DNA of 64,000 nt, taken from NCBI GenBank assembly GCA_963995525.1, contig CAXEFP010000908.1:124001-188000 (forward strand), written 5' to 3'. Under the pieces are notes generated by a model that saw only the letters and a list, made by a program, of their open reading frames with translations, was not told where the DNA came from and made no database searches. Source of the DNA: Escarpia spicata. Lineage: Eukaryota; Annelida; Polychaeta; Sabellida; Siboglinidae. How positions within the stretch are numbered: position 1 is the stretch's first letter; each line of letters begins with the position of its first letter. Below are positions 14,820 through 23,900 of the stretch, piece by piece. Made by a program: the position numbers and the translations under genes.

Positions 14820-15617
14820 TTAGCGGTTAATATACTCATCGTCGTCGTCGTCGTCATCATCATCATCGTCGCTTTTCTTAGACGCCACACTCCGAACGGT
14901 GTACGTCGGCGGGGCCCCCGACCCCCACGTTGTCTTTCGTACGACGAGCTCCTCGATGACCGTGCCGACGATCTGTAGGACGGTGTCGCGCAGTGTGTCG
15001 GGGTTCATCGAGGCGAGATAGTCGGCCTTGTAGGGGACGAGGTTGGTCATCGCGTCGTCGAATAGACTGATCCATACCTCGGCCGACCCCTCCGCATCTT
15101 CCCTCACCATCATCCGAACCGCGAAATAATGTCTCACCTCGCGCTGTACCCCGTGGGAGGCACATACCTGAATGCTGTTCGACGATCTAAACACCTTACG
15201 ACGGCATTGGGTACACCCCTCGTACGTGCACCGGGTTCTCCATGAGATAGCGGCCACCTTTACGTTGGGCGCTATCGAGTAGAGACCGTCGCCCGCCTGT
15301 AGAAGCTCGCTTACACTCACCGAAGGTGGAAGGACGAGTAGCGGGGGTGGCGACGACGCACTGCTAGGCTCGGAGCTCGGCGGCGGCGGCGACGTCGCCA
15401 CTGCTACGGGCGCGCAGATACCGGCAACGATGGTCGACGGTCGGGCTACGGGCGCGCCCCGGCTGCTGCTGCTGCCGGCGACGGCGGGTGGTGTCGATCG
15501 GGCTCCGGATGCGTTGATACCGACGGGCGACGTCTGATCTGCTGCGGTGGCCGCCTTCCCCTTCGCCTTCGCCTTCTTCGTTCGTTTGATAGGTGGTGGT
15601 GAACCCGTCGTCGACAT
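14820..15617 (-). CDS. RPA-like single-stranded-DNA-binding protein (OB fold with zinc ribbon)
   Basis: 265 aa, ATG start. A basic start (KRTKKAKAKGK, 11-21) is a likely nuclear signal. A long Ser/Pro/Ala-rich linker reaches residue 100. The C-terminal domain (about 102-230) matches the layout of the replication factor A large-subunit C-terminal domain: WRTRC at 126-130, a C130/C135/C138/C152 ribbon with CRRKV, then VRHYFAVRMMVREDAEGSAE and VWISLFDDAMTNLV, the strand pattern that ends near WVTLFD in RPA. The tail is a run of 11 aspartates (250-260), like the acidic tails of bacterial and phage SSBs. A PPTY lies at 236-239. It would coat displaced strands during protein-primed replication (inference). 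Confidence 0.72.
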   Translation of the reverse strand: MSTTGSPPPIKRTKKAKAKGKAATAADQTSPVGINASGARSTPPAVAGSSSSRGAPVARPSTIVAGICAPVAVATSPPPPSSEPSSASSPPPLLVLPPSVSVSELLQAGDGLYSIAPNVKVAAISWRTRCTYEGCTQCRRKVFRSSNSIQVCASHGVQREVRHYFAVRMMVREDAEGSAEVWISLFDDAMTNLVPYKADYLASMNPDTLRDTVLQIVGTVIEELVVRKTTWGSGAPPTYTVRSVASKKSDDDDDDDDDDDEYINR

Positions 15618-15696
15618 GACTGCTGCGGCTGAGGAAGTTCGTAAACGTTAAAACAGTCAAAACCGAGTGAATACATAGACGCTCTTAGCCTAACTA

Positions 15697-15704
15697 CTTA
15701 TAAG
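15697..15704 (-). promoter_or_regulatory. TATA-like box for the SSB-like gene
   Basis: CTTATAAG is palindromic and lies 80 bp upstream of the ATG at 15617, leaving room for a roughly 50-base leader. Confidence 0.35.
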
Positions 15705-15991
15705 CGGACGGTGAATAGCGCGCGTGCGCGTAAACACGTATACCACACAACAGCCGAGTCTGCCAAGGTTATTGAAACTAGAAAAAAACCGCTCGGTTAT
15801 GAAGTGCACAAACGGCGTATTGCTTTTATAGAGTCTTATTTTTAAATATATGTTTACCATAAGATTCTCTAGTCCTTACAGCTCCTTATAGATCGTTTAT
15901 TTTATGCTTTTAAGCTTTTATTAAAATGTTTAACATTACGCAACCCGGCCTACGTGACGAGGCCTACGTGCCGCGTGTCAGGTGGTGTTTT

Positions 15992-16010
15992 AGAACCTTC
16001 TAGAAGTTCT
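15992..16010. promoter_or_regulatory. Heat-shock-element-like site
   Basis: Reads aGAAccTTCtaGAAgtTCt: three perfect inverted nGAAn units with exact two-base spacers and a fourth partial unit. This equals the heat-shock-factor consensus. It lies between the - strand early-type genes and the right-end + strand frame. Confidence 0.5.
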
Positions 16011-16201
16011 ACAGTAAACAACATTCCGTTACAAGGCGTTTATGGAACTACACGGTCTTTTCGACTAGTCTAAACCATGGCATATTCACGGACGGTACGT
16101 AACTACCCATATACCTTTTTAACATTCACGCTTTCTTTTTAATATTTAAGCGATATTTACAAAAACTACAGTTCCTTCGATACCGTGGGTCTATTTTATT
16201 A

Positions 16202-16395
16202 TTTAAACTGTAGACCCTTTTTTTAATCACTGTAGTATATTTAATTATTATTATTATTATTATTATTATTTAAGACTTTGTTTTCTTACAGGACAAATGC
16301 GCTATAATATCACCACCAATTTAAACTGTAGACCTTTTTTAATCACTGTAATATTATAGTTTATTATTGTTTTCTTACAGGCCAAATGCGCTATG
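16202..16395 (+). repeat. Duplicated unit carrying a 3' splice-site-like sequence
   Basis: TTTAAACTGTAGACC...TTTTTAATCACTGTA...TTGTTTTCTTACAG occurs twice, followed by GACAAATGCGCTAT (from 16292) and GCCAAATGCGCTAT (from 16381). The first copy holds the (ATT)n expansion. The TTTTCTTACAG ends look like strong splice acceptors. Confidence 0.7.
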
Positions 16396-16890
16396 CCGTT
16401 TCCACGGCACAGGGACCGGAAGAATAACCCTGATGAGGCGCCTCGGTGGTTTGACGATGGGTACTGCGCTAGGCGGACTCAATCGACCACCGTTAGCCGC
16501 TGGGGCTCGGGGTTGCCTAGAGGCGCGCCGCTACGACAGGAGGCACCTCCTACGACCGGCCGCTGGGGCGCGCCGCTACGACAGGAGGCACCTCCTACGT
16601 CACCGCCAGAGGCGGCCGTCGACCCGGACACGCAACTACCGCCGCCGACGTTATATCGCCGCCCCGCGGTACCGGCCGCTCGCACGTGCGTTGTGACTGG
16701 TGTACGACGCCTCGGTGCCTCGCTGGTGGAGCGCCCCGACGCCTCGCTGGTGGAGCGCCCCGACGATCGTGCCTCGCTGGTGGAGGTTCGCGCCGGCTTC
16801 GGACCTGATCCGGACCCCCCTCGACCTCCCTATAACAGTACTGGTAGTGGTGGTGGACCACCCAGTGCTTACGGCGTACGCTGGGGATAG
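16393..16890 (+). CDS. Proline/arginine-rich protein with short internal repeats (uncertain frame)
   Basis: 165 aa from ATG 16393, 13 bp after an acceptor-like TTTTCTTACAG. Composition is typical of a disordered protein. Two repeats are visible: RxGAPLRQEAPPT (about 44-54 and 60-69) and the eight-residue unit ASLVERPD repeated twice with a third partial copy (about 109-131). I do not recognise a family. A second frame is open from 16367 to 16696 over the same DNA and would encode an arginine-rich product, especially if an upstream exon at 15926-15981 is spliced to it. The higher GC than the flanking DNA supports coding; the choice of frame is the weak point. It is the only + strand candidate gene in the right third. 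Confidence 0.42.
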   Translation: MPFPRHRDRKNNPDEAPRWFDDGYCARRTQSTTVSRWGSGLPRGAPLRQEAPPTTGRWGAPLRQEAPPTSPPEAAVDPDTQLPPPTLYRRPAVPAARTCVVTGVRRLGASLVERPDASLVERPDDRASLVEVRAGFGPDPDPPRPPYNSTGSGGGPPSAYGVRWG

Positions 16891-17655
16891 TAGAATATAA
16901 TAATAATATTGCTCACCGCACTCCTCGTTGTCTTTATGTTCACACCGTTATTATCCGTTTGAACTCTATATTCCAACTAGTTGTTCTGAACCCTCTATAA
17001 AGACAAGCTTACATCTACCTACTAGGTTACGGTATGAATAATACAGTAGCATTATTCTCCAATGCAGCCCAGTCAGCCAGCATCGTTCAATGGACTTTGG
17101 ACGCAGTTACGGTATGAATAATACAGTAGCATTATTCTCCAAAGCAGCTCAGTCAGCCAGCATCGTTCAATGGACTTTGGACGCCTGTTACCGATTACGC
17201 TTGGTGTCAACAACAACAACAAGCGTCATACCGGGTGAAGGTTTGTAAAAAAGAATGGCGCGAAAGAATAGCATAGCCGCTAGCTAAGGGATTCGTTCAA
17301 AGGTCTTGTTATAATATACAAAGTGCTAGAACCGTTACCTAGAGGGCGCTACTAATATCGTTATATAAGTTCGGTGAAATATACCACCGCTAGGGTAAAT
17401 AACCGCTATATAACCTTCTTTCGTACTAGTATAACCATCTCCGAACCTTCTAGACGAATATCCTTCTAGTACAAGACACCAGGAGGCGCTAGGGGGGTAG
17501 TGAAATGGTACTATCTCGCTACACCAGAGGGCGCAAATATACCACCGCTAGGGTAAATAACCGCTATATAACCTTCTTTCGTACTAGCATAACCATCTCC
17601 GAACCTTCTAGACGAATATCCTTCTAGTACAAGACACCAGGAGGCGCTAGGGGGT
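16891..17655. other. Right subterminal region, no gene seen
   Basis: AT-rich DNA between the last candidate gene and the right TIR. It holds two tandem duplications, TATATAA steps, HSE-like and CTCF-like motifs. No canonical AATAAA follows the right-end frame closely; only AATAATA-type sequence is present at about 16897. Confidence 0.6.
17026..17185 (+). repeat. Tandem duplication, 2 x 80 bp
   Basis: The unit starting GTTACGGTATGAATA begins at 17026 and again at 17106. The two copies differ at only a few bases (AATGCAGCCC versus AAAGCAGCTC). Confidence 0.9.
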
Positions 17656-17693
17656 AGTGAAATGGTACTATCTCGCTACACCAGAGGGCGCTA
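17338..17693 (+). promoter_or_regulatory. Cluster of five CTCF-like motifs near the right TIR
   Basis: ACACCAGAGGGCGC(TA) at 17521-17534 and 17678-17693, ACACCAGGAGGCGCTA at 17476-17491 and 17634-17649, and CCTAGAGGGCGCTA at 17338-17351. All read on the + strand and fit the CTCF core with one or two departures. Four of them come from the 158-bp duplication. Confidence 0.45.
17377..17691 (+). repeat. Tandem duplication, 158 + 157 bp
   Basis: The unit starting AAATATACCACCGCTAGGG begins at 17377 and 17535. The copies differ at a few sites: AGTATAACC/AGCATAACC and one G in a G-run. Each copy has CTATATAACC, an HSE-like GAAccTTCtaGAC (17443 and 17601) and two CTCF-like motifs. The second copy runs into the TIR. 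Confidence 0.93.
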
Positions 17694-17940
17694 CGTACTG
17701 TCTGTCTCGGCTACGTACTGTCTCGCCACACTCATCAATCATCCTGCCACACTCATCAATCATACGTTTTTTATAAGTAAGCTGTCAAACCCACTTAAGA
17801 TATTTCATTTTTTATAAGTAGATTTTTCAATCGTGCCGGGTCAACTTGCTTGACCTTTGTTGATCTTTGTGACCCGCGGTGCCTTTGATCTCCTTTGATC
17901 TCGGCACGAGTCGGGGGCCAGCGCGGTCTCCTTTACTACT
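17656..17940 (-). repeat. Right terminal inverted repeat
   Basis: Reverse complement of 1387-1671; 17686-17940 is identical to the left copy over 255 bp. It ends TTTACTACT. Tandem TCF/LEF-like sites lie at 17882-17901 on the - strand. Confidence 0.95.
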
Positions 17941-17946
17941 CTCATC
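17941..17946. repeat. Target-site duplication, right copy (CTCATC)
   Basis: Matches the usual satellite sequence at this monomer position and repeats the six bases before the left TIR with one mismatch. Confidence 0.88.
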
Positions 17947-20900
17947 CCCATTTGAAATTTTTTCTTGTCTAAAGTAGCAGTACCTTCAGTACTCACGAGA
18001 CAAACATGTCCCATATCAAAGTGTTCGAAAAAAATTAATGCATATCACAGCAAAACGGTATTTGTAGTGCACTTTTTTCGGCGGAAGGATCCTTAATGTG
18101 GTCTTACCCCAAATAGATGTTTTGCATGTTACAAATCTTCACGAAGGCTAGATTGATATCAAGCTACACACATAACTAGATTAATCACAAATGGGAATGC
18201 ATGTTACCGTTCTATCTCCGTCACGTAAGTTACAAGAACATATTACGTAAGTTATAGGTGTTAAAACTAATCCCCATTTGAAGTTTTTTCTTATCTAAAG
18301 CAGCAGTACCTTCAGTACTCACGAGACAAACATGTCCCATATCAAAGTGTTCGAAAAAAATTAATGCATATCACAGCAAAACGGTATTTGTAGTGCACTT
18401 TTTTCGGCGGAAGGATCTTTAATGTGGTCTTACCCCAAATAGATGTTATGCATGTTACAAATCTTCACGAAGGCTAGATTTATATCAAGCTACACACATA
18501 ACTAGATTAATCACAAATGGGAATGCATGTTACCGTTTTATCCCCGTCACGTAAGTTACAAGAACATATTACGTAAGTTATAGGTGTGAAAACTAATCCC
18601 CATTTGAAGTTTTTTCTTATCTAAAGCAGCAGTACATTCAGTACTCACGAGACAAACATGTCCCATGTCAAAGTGTTCGAAAAAAATTAATGCATATCAC
18701 AGCAAAACGGTATTTGTAGTGCACTTTTTTCGGCGGAAGGATCCTTAATGTGGTCTTATCCCAAATAGATGATTTGCATGTTACAAATCTTCACGAAGGC
18801 TAGATTGATATCAAGCTACACACATAACTAGATTAACCCCAAATGGGAATGCATGTTACCGTTTTATCCCCGTCACGTAAGTTACAAGAACATATTACGT
18901 AAGTTATAGGTGTGAAAACTCATCCCCATTTGATGTTTTATCTTGTCTAAAGCAGCAGTACATTCAGTACTCACGAGACAAACATGTCCCATGTCAAAAT
19001 GTTCGAAAAAAATTAATGCATATCACAGCAAAACGGTATTTGTAGTGCACTTTTTTCGGCGGAAGGATCCTTAATGTGGTCTTACCCCAAATAGATGTTT
19101 TGCATGTTACAAATCTTCACGAAGGCTAGATTGATATCAAGCTACACACATAACTAGATTAACCCCAAATGGGAATGCATGTTACCGTTTTATCCCCGTC
19201 ACGTAAGTTACAAGAACATATTACGTAAGTTATAGGTATGAAAACTCATCCCCATTTGAAGTTTTTTCTTGTCTAAAGCAGCAGTACCTTCAGTACTCAC
19301 GAGACAAACATGTCCCATATCAAACTGTTCGAAAAAAATTAATGCATATCACAGCAAAACGGTATTTGTAGTGCACTTTTTTCGGCGGAAGGATCTTTAA
19401 TGTGGTCTTACCCCAAATAGATGTTATGCATGTTACAAATCTTCACGAAGGCTAGATTGATATCAAGCTACACACATAACTAGATTAATCGCAAATGGGA
19501 ATGCATGTTACCGTTCTATCTCCGTCACGTAAGTTACAAGAACATATTACGTAAGTTATAGGTGTGAAAACTAATCCCCATTTGAAGTTTTTTCTTATCT
19601 AAAGCAGCAGTACATTCAGTACTCACGAGACAAACATGTCCCATGTCAAAGTGTTCGAAAAAAATTCATGCATATCACAGCAAAACGGTATTTGTAGTGC
19701 ACTTTTTTCGGCGGAAGGATCCTTAATGTGGTCTTATCCCAAATAGATGATTTGCATGTTACAAATCTTCACGAAGGCTAGATTGATATCAAGCTACACA
19801 CATAACTAGATTAACCCCAAATGGGAATGCAGGTTACCGTTTTATCCCCGTCACGTAAGTTACAAGAACATATTACGTAAGTTATAGGTGTGAAAACTCA
19901 TCCCCATTTGAAGTTTTTTCTTGTCTAAAGCAGCAGTACCTTCAGTACTCACGAGACAAACATGTCCCATATCAAAGTGTTCGAAAAAAATTAATGCATA
20001 TCACAGCAAAACGGTATTTGTAATGCACTTTTTTCGGCGGAAGGATATTTAATGTGGTCTTACCCCAAATAGATGTTTTGCATGTTACAAATCTTCACGA
20101 AGGCTAGATTGATATCAAGCTACACACATAACTAGATTAACCCCAAATGGGAATGCATGTTACCGTTTTATCCCCGTCACGTAAGTTACAAGAACATATT
20201 ACGTAAGTTATAGGTGTGAAAACTCATCCCCATTTGATGTTTTATCTTGTCTAAAGCAGCAGTACATTCAGTACTCACGAGACAAACATGTCCCATGTCA
20301 AAATGTTCGAAAAAAATTAATGCATATCACATCAAAACGGTATTTGTAGTGCACTTTTTTCGGCGGAAGGATCCTTACTGTGGTCTTACCCCAAATATAT
20401 GTTTTGCATGTTACAAATCTTCACGAAGGCTAGATTGATATCAAGCTACACACATAACTAGATTAACCCCAAATGGGAATGCATGTTACCGTTTTATCCC
20501 CGTCACGTAAGTTACAAGAACATATTACGTAAGTTATAGGTGTGAAAACTCATCCCCATTTGATGTTTTATCTTGTCTAAAGCAGCAGTACATTCAGTAC
20601 TCACGAGACAAACATGTCCCATGTCAAAATGTTCGAAAAAAATTAATGCATATCACAGCAAAACGGTATTTGTAGTGCACTTTTTTCGGCGGAAGGATCC
20701 TTAATGTGGTCTTACCCCAAATAGATGTTTTGCATGTTACAAATCTTCACGAAGGCTAGATTGATATCAAGCTACACACATAACTAGATTAACCCCAAAT
20801 GGGAATGCATGTTACCGTTTTATCCCCGTCACGTAAGTTACAAGAACATATTACGTAAGTTATAGGTATGAAAACTCATCCCCATTTGAAGTTTTTTCTT

Positions 20901-23900
20901 GTCTAAAGCAGCAGTACCTTCAGTACTCACGAGACAAACATGTCCCATATCAAAGTGTTCGAAAAAAATTAATGCATATCACAGCAAAACGGTATTTGTA
21001 GTGCACTTTTTTCGGCGGAAGGATCTTTAATGTGGTCTTACCCCAAATAGATGTTATGCATGTTACAAATCTTCACGAAGGCTAGATTGATATCAAGCTA
21101 CACACATAACTAGATTAATCACAAATGGGAATGCATGTTACCGTTCTATCTCCGTCACGTAAGTTACAAGAACATATTACGTAAGTTATAGGTGTGAAAA
21201 CTAATCCCCATTTGAAGTTTTTTCTTATCTAAAGCAGCAGTACATTCAGTACTCACGAGACAAACATGTCCCATGTCAAAGTGTTCGAAAAAAATTAATG
21301 CATATCACAGCAAAACGGTATTTGTAGTGCACTTTTTTCGGCGGAAGGATCCTTAATGTGGTCTTATCCCAAATAGATGATTTGCATGTTACAAATCTTC
21401 ACGAAGGCTAGATTGATATCAAGCTACACACATAACTAGATTAACCCCAAATGGGAATGCAGGTTACCGTTTTATCCCCGTCACGTAAGTTACAAGAACA
21501 TATTACGTAAGTTATAGGTGTGAAAACTCATCCCCATTTGAAGTTTTTTCTTGTCTAAAGCAGCAGTACCTTCAGTACTCACGAGACAAACATGTCCCAT
21601 ATCAAAGTGTTCGAAAAAAATTAATGCATATCACAGCAAAACGGTATTTGTAATGCACTTTTTTCGGCGGAAGGATATTTAATGTGGTCTTACCCCAAAT
21701 AGATGTTTTGCATGTTACAAATCTTCACGAAGGCTAGATTGATATCAAGCTACACACATAACTAGATTAACCCCAAATGGGAATGCATGTTACCGTTTTA
21801 TCCCCGTCACGTAAGTTACAAGAACATATTACGTAAGTTATAGGTGTGAAAACTCATCCCCATTTGAAGTTTTTTCTTGTCTAAAGCAGCAGTACCTTCA
21901 GTACTCACGAGACAAACATGTCCCATATCAAAGTGTTCGAAAAAAATTAATGCATATCACAGCAAAACGGTATTTGTAATGCACTTTTTTCGGCGGAAGG
22001 ATATTTAATGTGGTCTTACCCCAAATAGATGTTTTGCATGTTACAAATCTTCACGAAGGCTAGATTGATATCAAGCTACACACATAACTAGATTAACCCC
22101 AAATGGGAATGCATGTTACCGTTTTATCCCCGTCACGTAAGTTACAAGAACATATTACGTAAGTTATAGGTGTGAAAACTCATCCCCATTTGATGTTTTA
22201 TCTTGTCTAAAGCAGCAGTACATTCAGTACTCACGAGACAAACATGTCCCATGTCAAAATGTTCGAAAAAAATTAATGCATATCACAGCAAAACGGTATT
22301 TGTAGTGCACTTTTTTCGGCGGAAGGATCCTTAATGTGGTCTTACCCCAAATAGATGTTTTGCATGTTACAAATCTTCACGAAGGCTAGATTGATATCAA
22401 GCTACACACATAACTAGATTAACCCCAAATGGGAATGCATGTTACCGTTTTATCCCCGTCACGTAAGTTACAAGAACATATTACGTAAGTTATAGGTATG
22501 AAAACTCATCCCCATTTGAAGTTTTTTCTTGTCTAAAGCAGCAGTACCTTCAGTACTCACGAGACAAACATGTCCCATATCAAAGTGTTCGAAAAAAATT
22601 AATGCATATCACAGCAAAACGGTATTTGTAGTGCACTTTTTTCGGCGGAAGGATCTTTAATGTGGTCTTACCCCAAATAGATGTTATGCATGTTACAAAT
22701 CTTCACGAAGGCTAGATTGATATCAAGCTACACACATAACTAGATTAATCACAAATGGGAATGCATGTTACCGTTCTATCTCCGTCACGTAAGTTACAAG
22801 AACATATTACGTAAGTTATAGGTGTGAAAACTAATCCCCATTTGAAGTTTTTTCTTATCTAAAGCAGCAGTACATTCAGTACTCACGAGACAAACATGTC
22901 CCATGTCAAAGTGTTCGAAAAAAATTAATGCATATCACAGCAAAACGGTATTTGTAGTGCACTTTTTTCGGCGGAAGGATCCTTAATGTGGTCTTATCCC
23001 AAATAGATGATTTGCATGTTACAAATCTTCACGAAGGCTAGATTGATATCAAGCTACACACATAACTAGATTAACCCCAAATGGGAATGCAGGTTACCGT
23101 TTTATCCCCGTCACGTAAGTTACAAGAACATATTACGTAAGTTATAGGTGTGAAAACTCATCCCCATTTGAAGTTTTTTCTTGTCTAAAGCAGCAGTACC
23201 TTCAGTACTCACGAGACAAACATGTCCCATATCAAAGTGTTCGAAAAAAATTAATGCATATCACAGCAAAACGGTATTTGTAATGCACTTTTTTCGGCGG
23301 AAGGATATTTAATGTGGTCTTACCCCAAATAGATGTTTTGCATGTTACAAATCTTCACGAAGGCTAGATTGATATCAAGCTACACACATAACTAGATTAA
23401 CCCCAAATGGGAATGCATGTTACCGTTTTATCCCCGTCACGTAAGTTACAAGAACATATTACGTAAGTTATAGGTGTGAAAACTCATCCCCATTTGAAGT
23501 TTTTTCTTGTCTAAAGCAGCAGTACCTTCAGTACTCACGAGACAAACATGTCCCATATCAAAGTGTTCGAAAAAAATTAATGCATATCACAGCAAAACGG
23601 TATTTGTAATGCACTTTTTTCGGCGGAAGGATATTTAATGTGGTCTTACCCCAAATAGATGTTTTGCATGTTACAAATCTTCACGAAGGCTAGATTGATA
23701 TCAAGCTACACACATAACTAGATTAACCCCAAATGGGAATGCATGTTACCGTTTTATCCCCGTCACGTAAGTTACAAGAACATATTACGTAAGTTATAGG
23801 TGTGAAAACTCATCCCCATTTGATGTTTTATCTTGTCTAAAGCAGCAGTACATTCAGTACTCACGAGACAAACATGTCCCATGTCAAAATGTTCGAAAAA

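Larger units (their letters stand above)
15618..16392. other. AT-rich intergenic and probable promoter region
   Basis: No long frame. It contains a CTTATAAG box (15697-15704), about 80 bp upstream of the SSB-like ATG; two GGCCTACGTG copies (about 15947 and 15961); a heat-shock-element match (15992-16010); a short ATG frame of 25 codons at 15926-16003 holding CAG|GTGGTG; an (ATT)n run (about 16243-16271); and a duplicated acceptor-like unit before the right-end frame. Confidence 0.5.
1387..17940. mobile_element. Maverick/Polinton DNA transposon, full length (16,554 bp)
   Basis: The element starts AGTAGTAAAGG and ends CCTTTACTACT, with long terminal inverted repeats and a 6-bp target duplication. 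It contains the Polinton core set: protein-primed PolB, RVE-type integrase with chromodomain, packaging ATPase, adenain-like protease, double-jelly-roll capsid protein and single-jelly-roll penton. Length is in the usual 15-20 kb range. The inserted DNA is clearly more GC-rich than the satellite. The TIRs are identical over 255 bp, which implies recent insertion or terminal homogenisation. The only lesion seen in a core gene is an in-frame TAG just upstream of PolB. Confidence 0.97.

Noticed and set aside
14821..14859. 39-bp intron joining the SSB-like and PPxY genes (GTATAT...TGTAG with CTAAC branch-like site)
   Set aside because: The signals look tempting, but this splice would put the downstream frame out of phase and hit a stop within about 13 codons.
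14459..14890. 143-aa - strand frame spanning the gap between the SSB-like and PPxY genes
   Set aside because: Overlaps both genes in another frame, starts in the GAT repeat that codes the Asp tail, and shows no domain.
16700..16900. 66-aa WWSAP-repeat frame
   Set aside because: Starts with GTG after a TGA; the repeats only mirror the 24-bp DNA repeat that the 165-aa frame reads as ASLVERPD.
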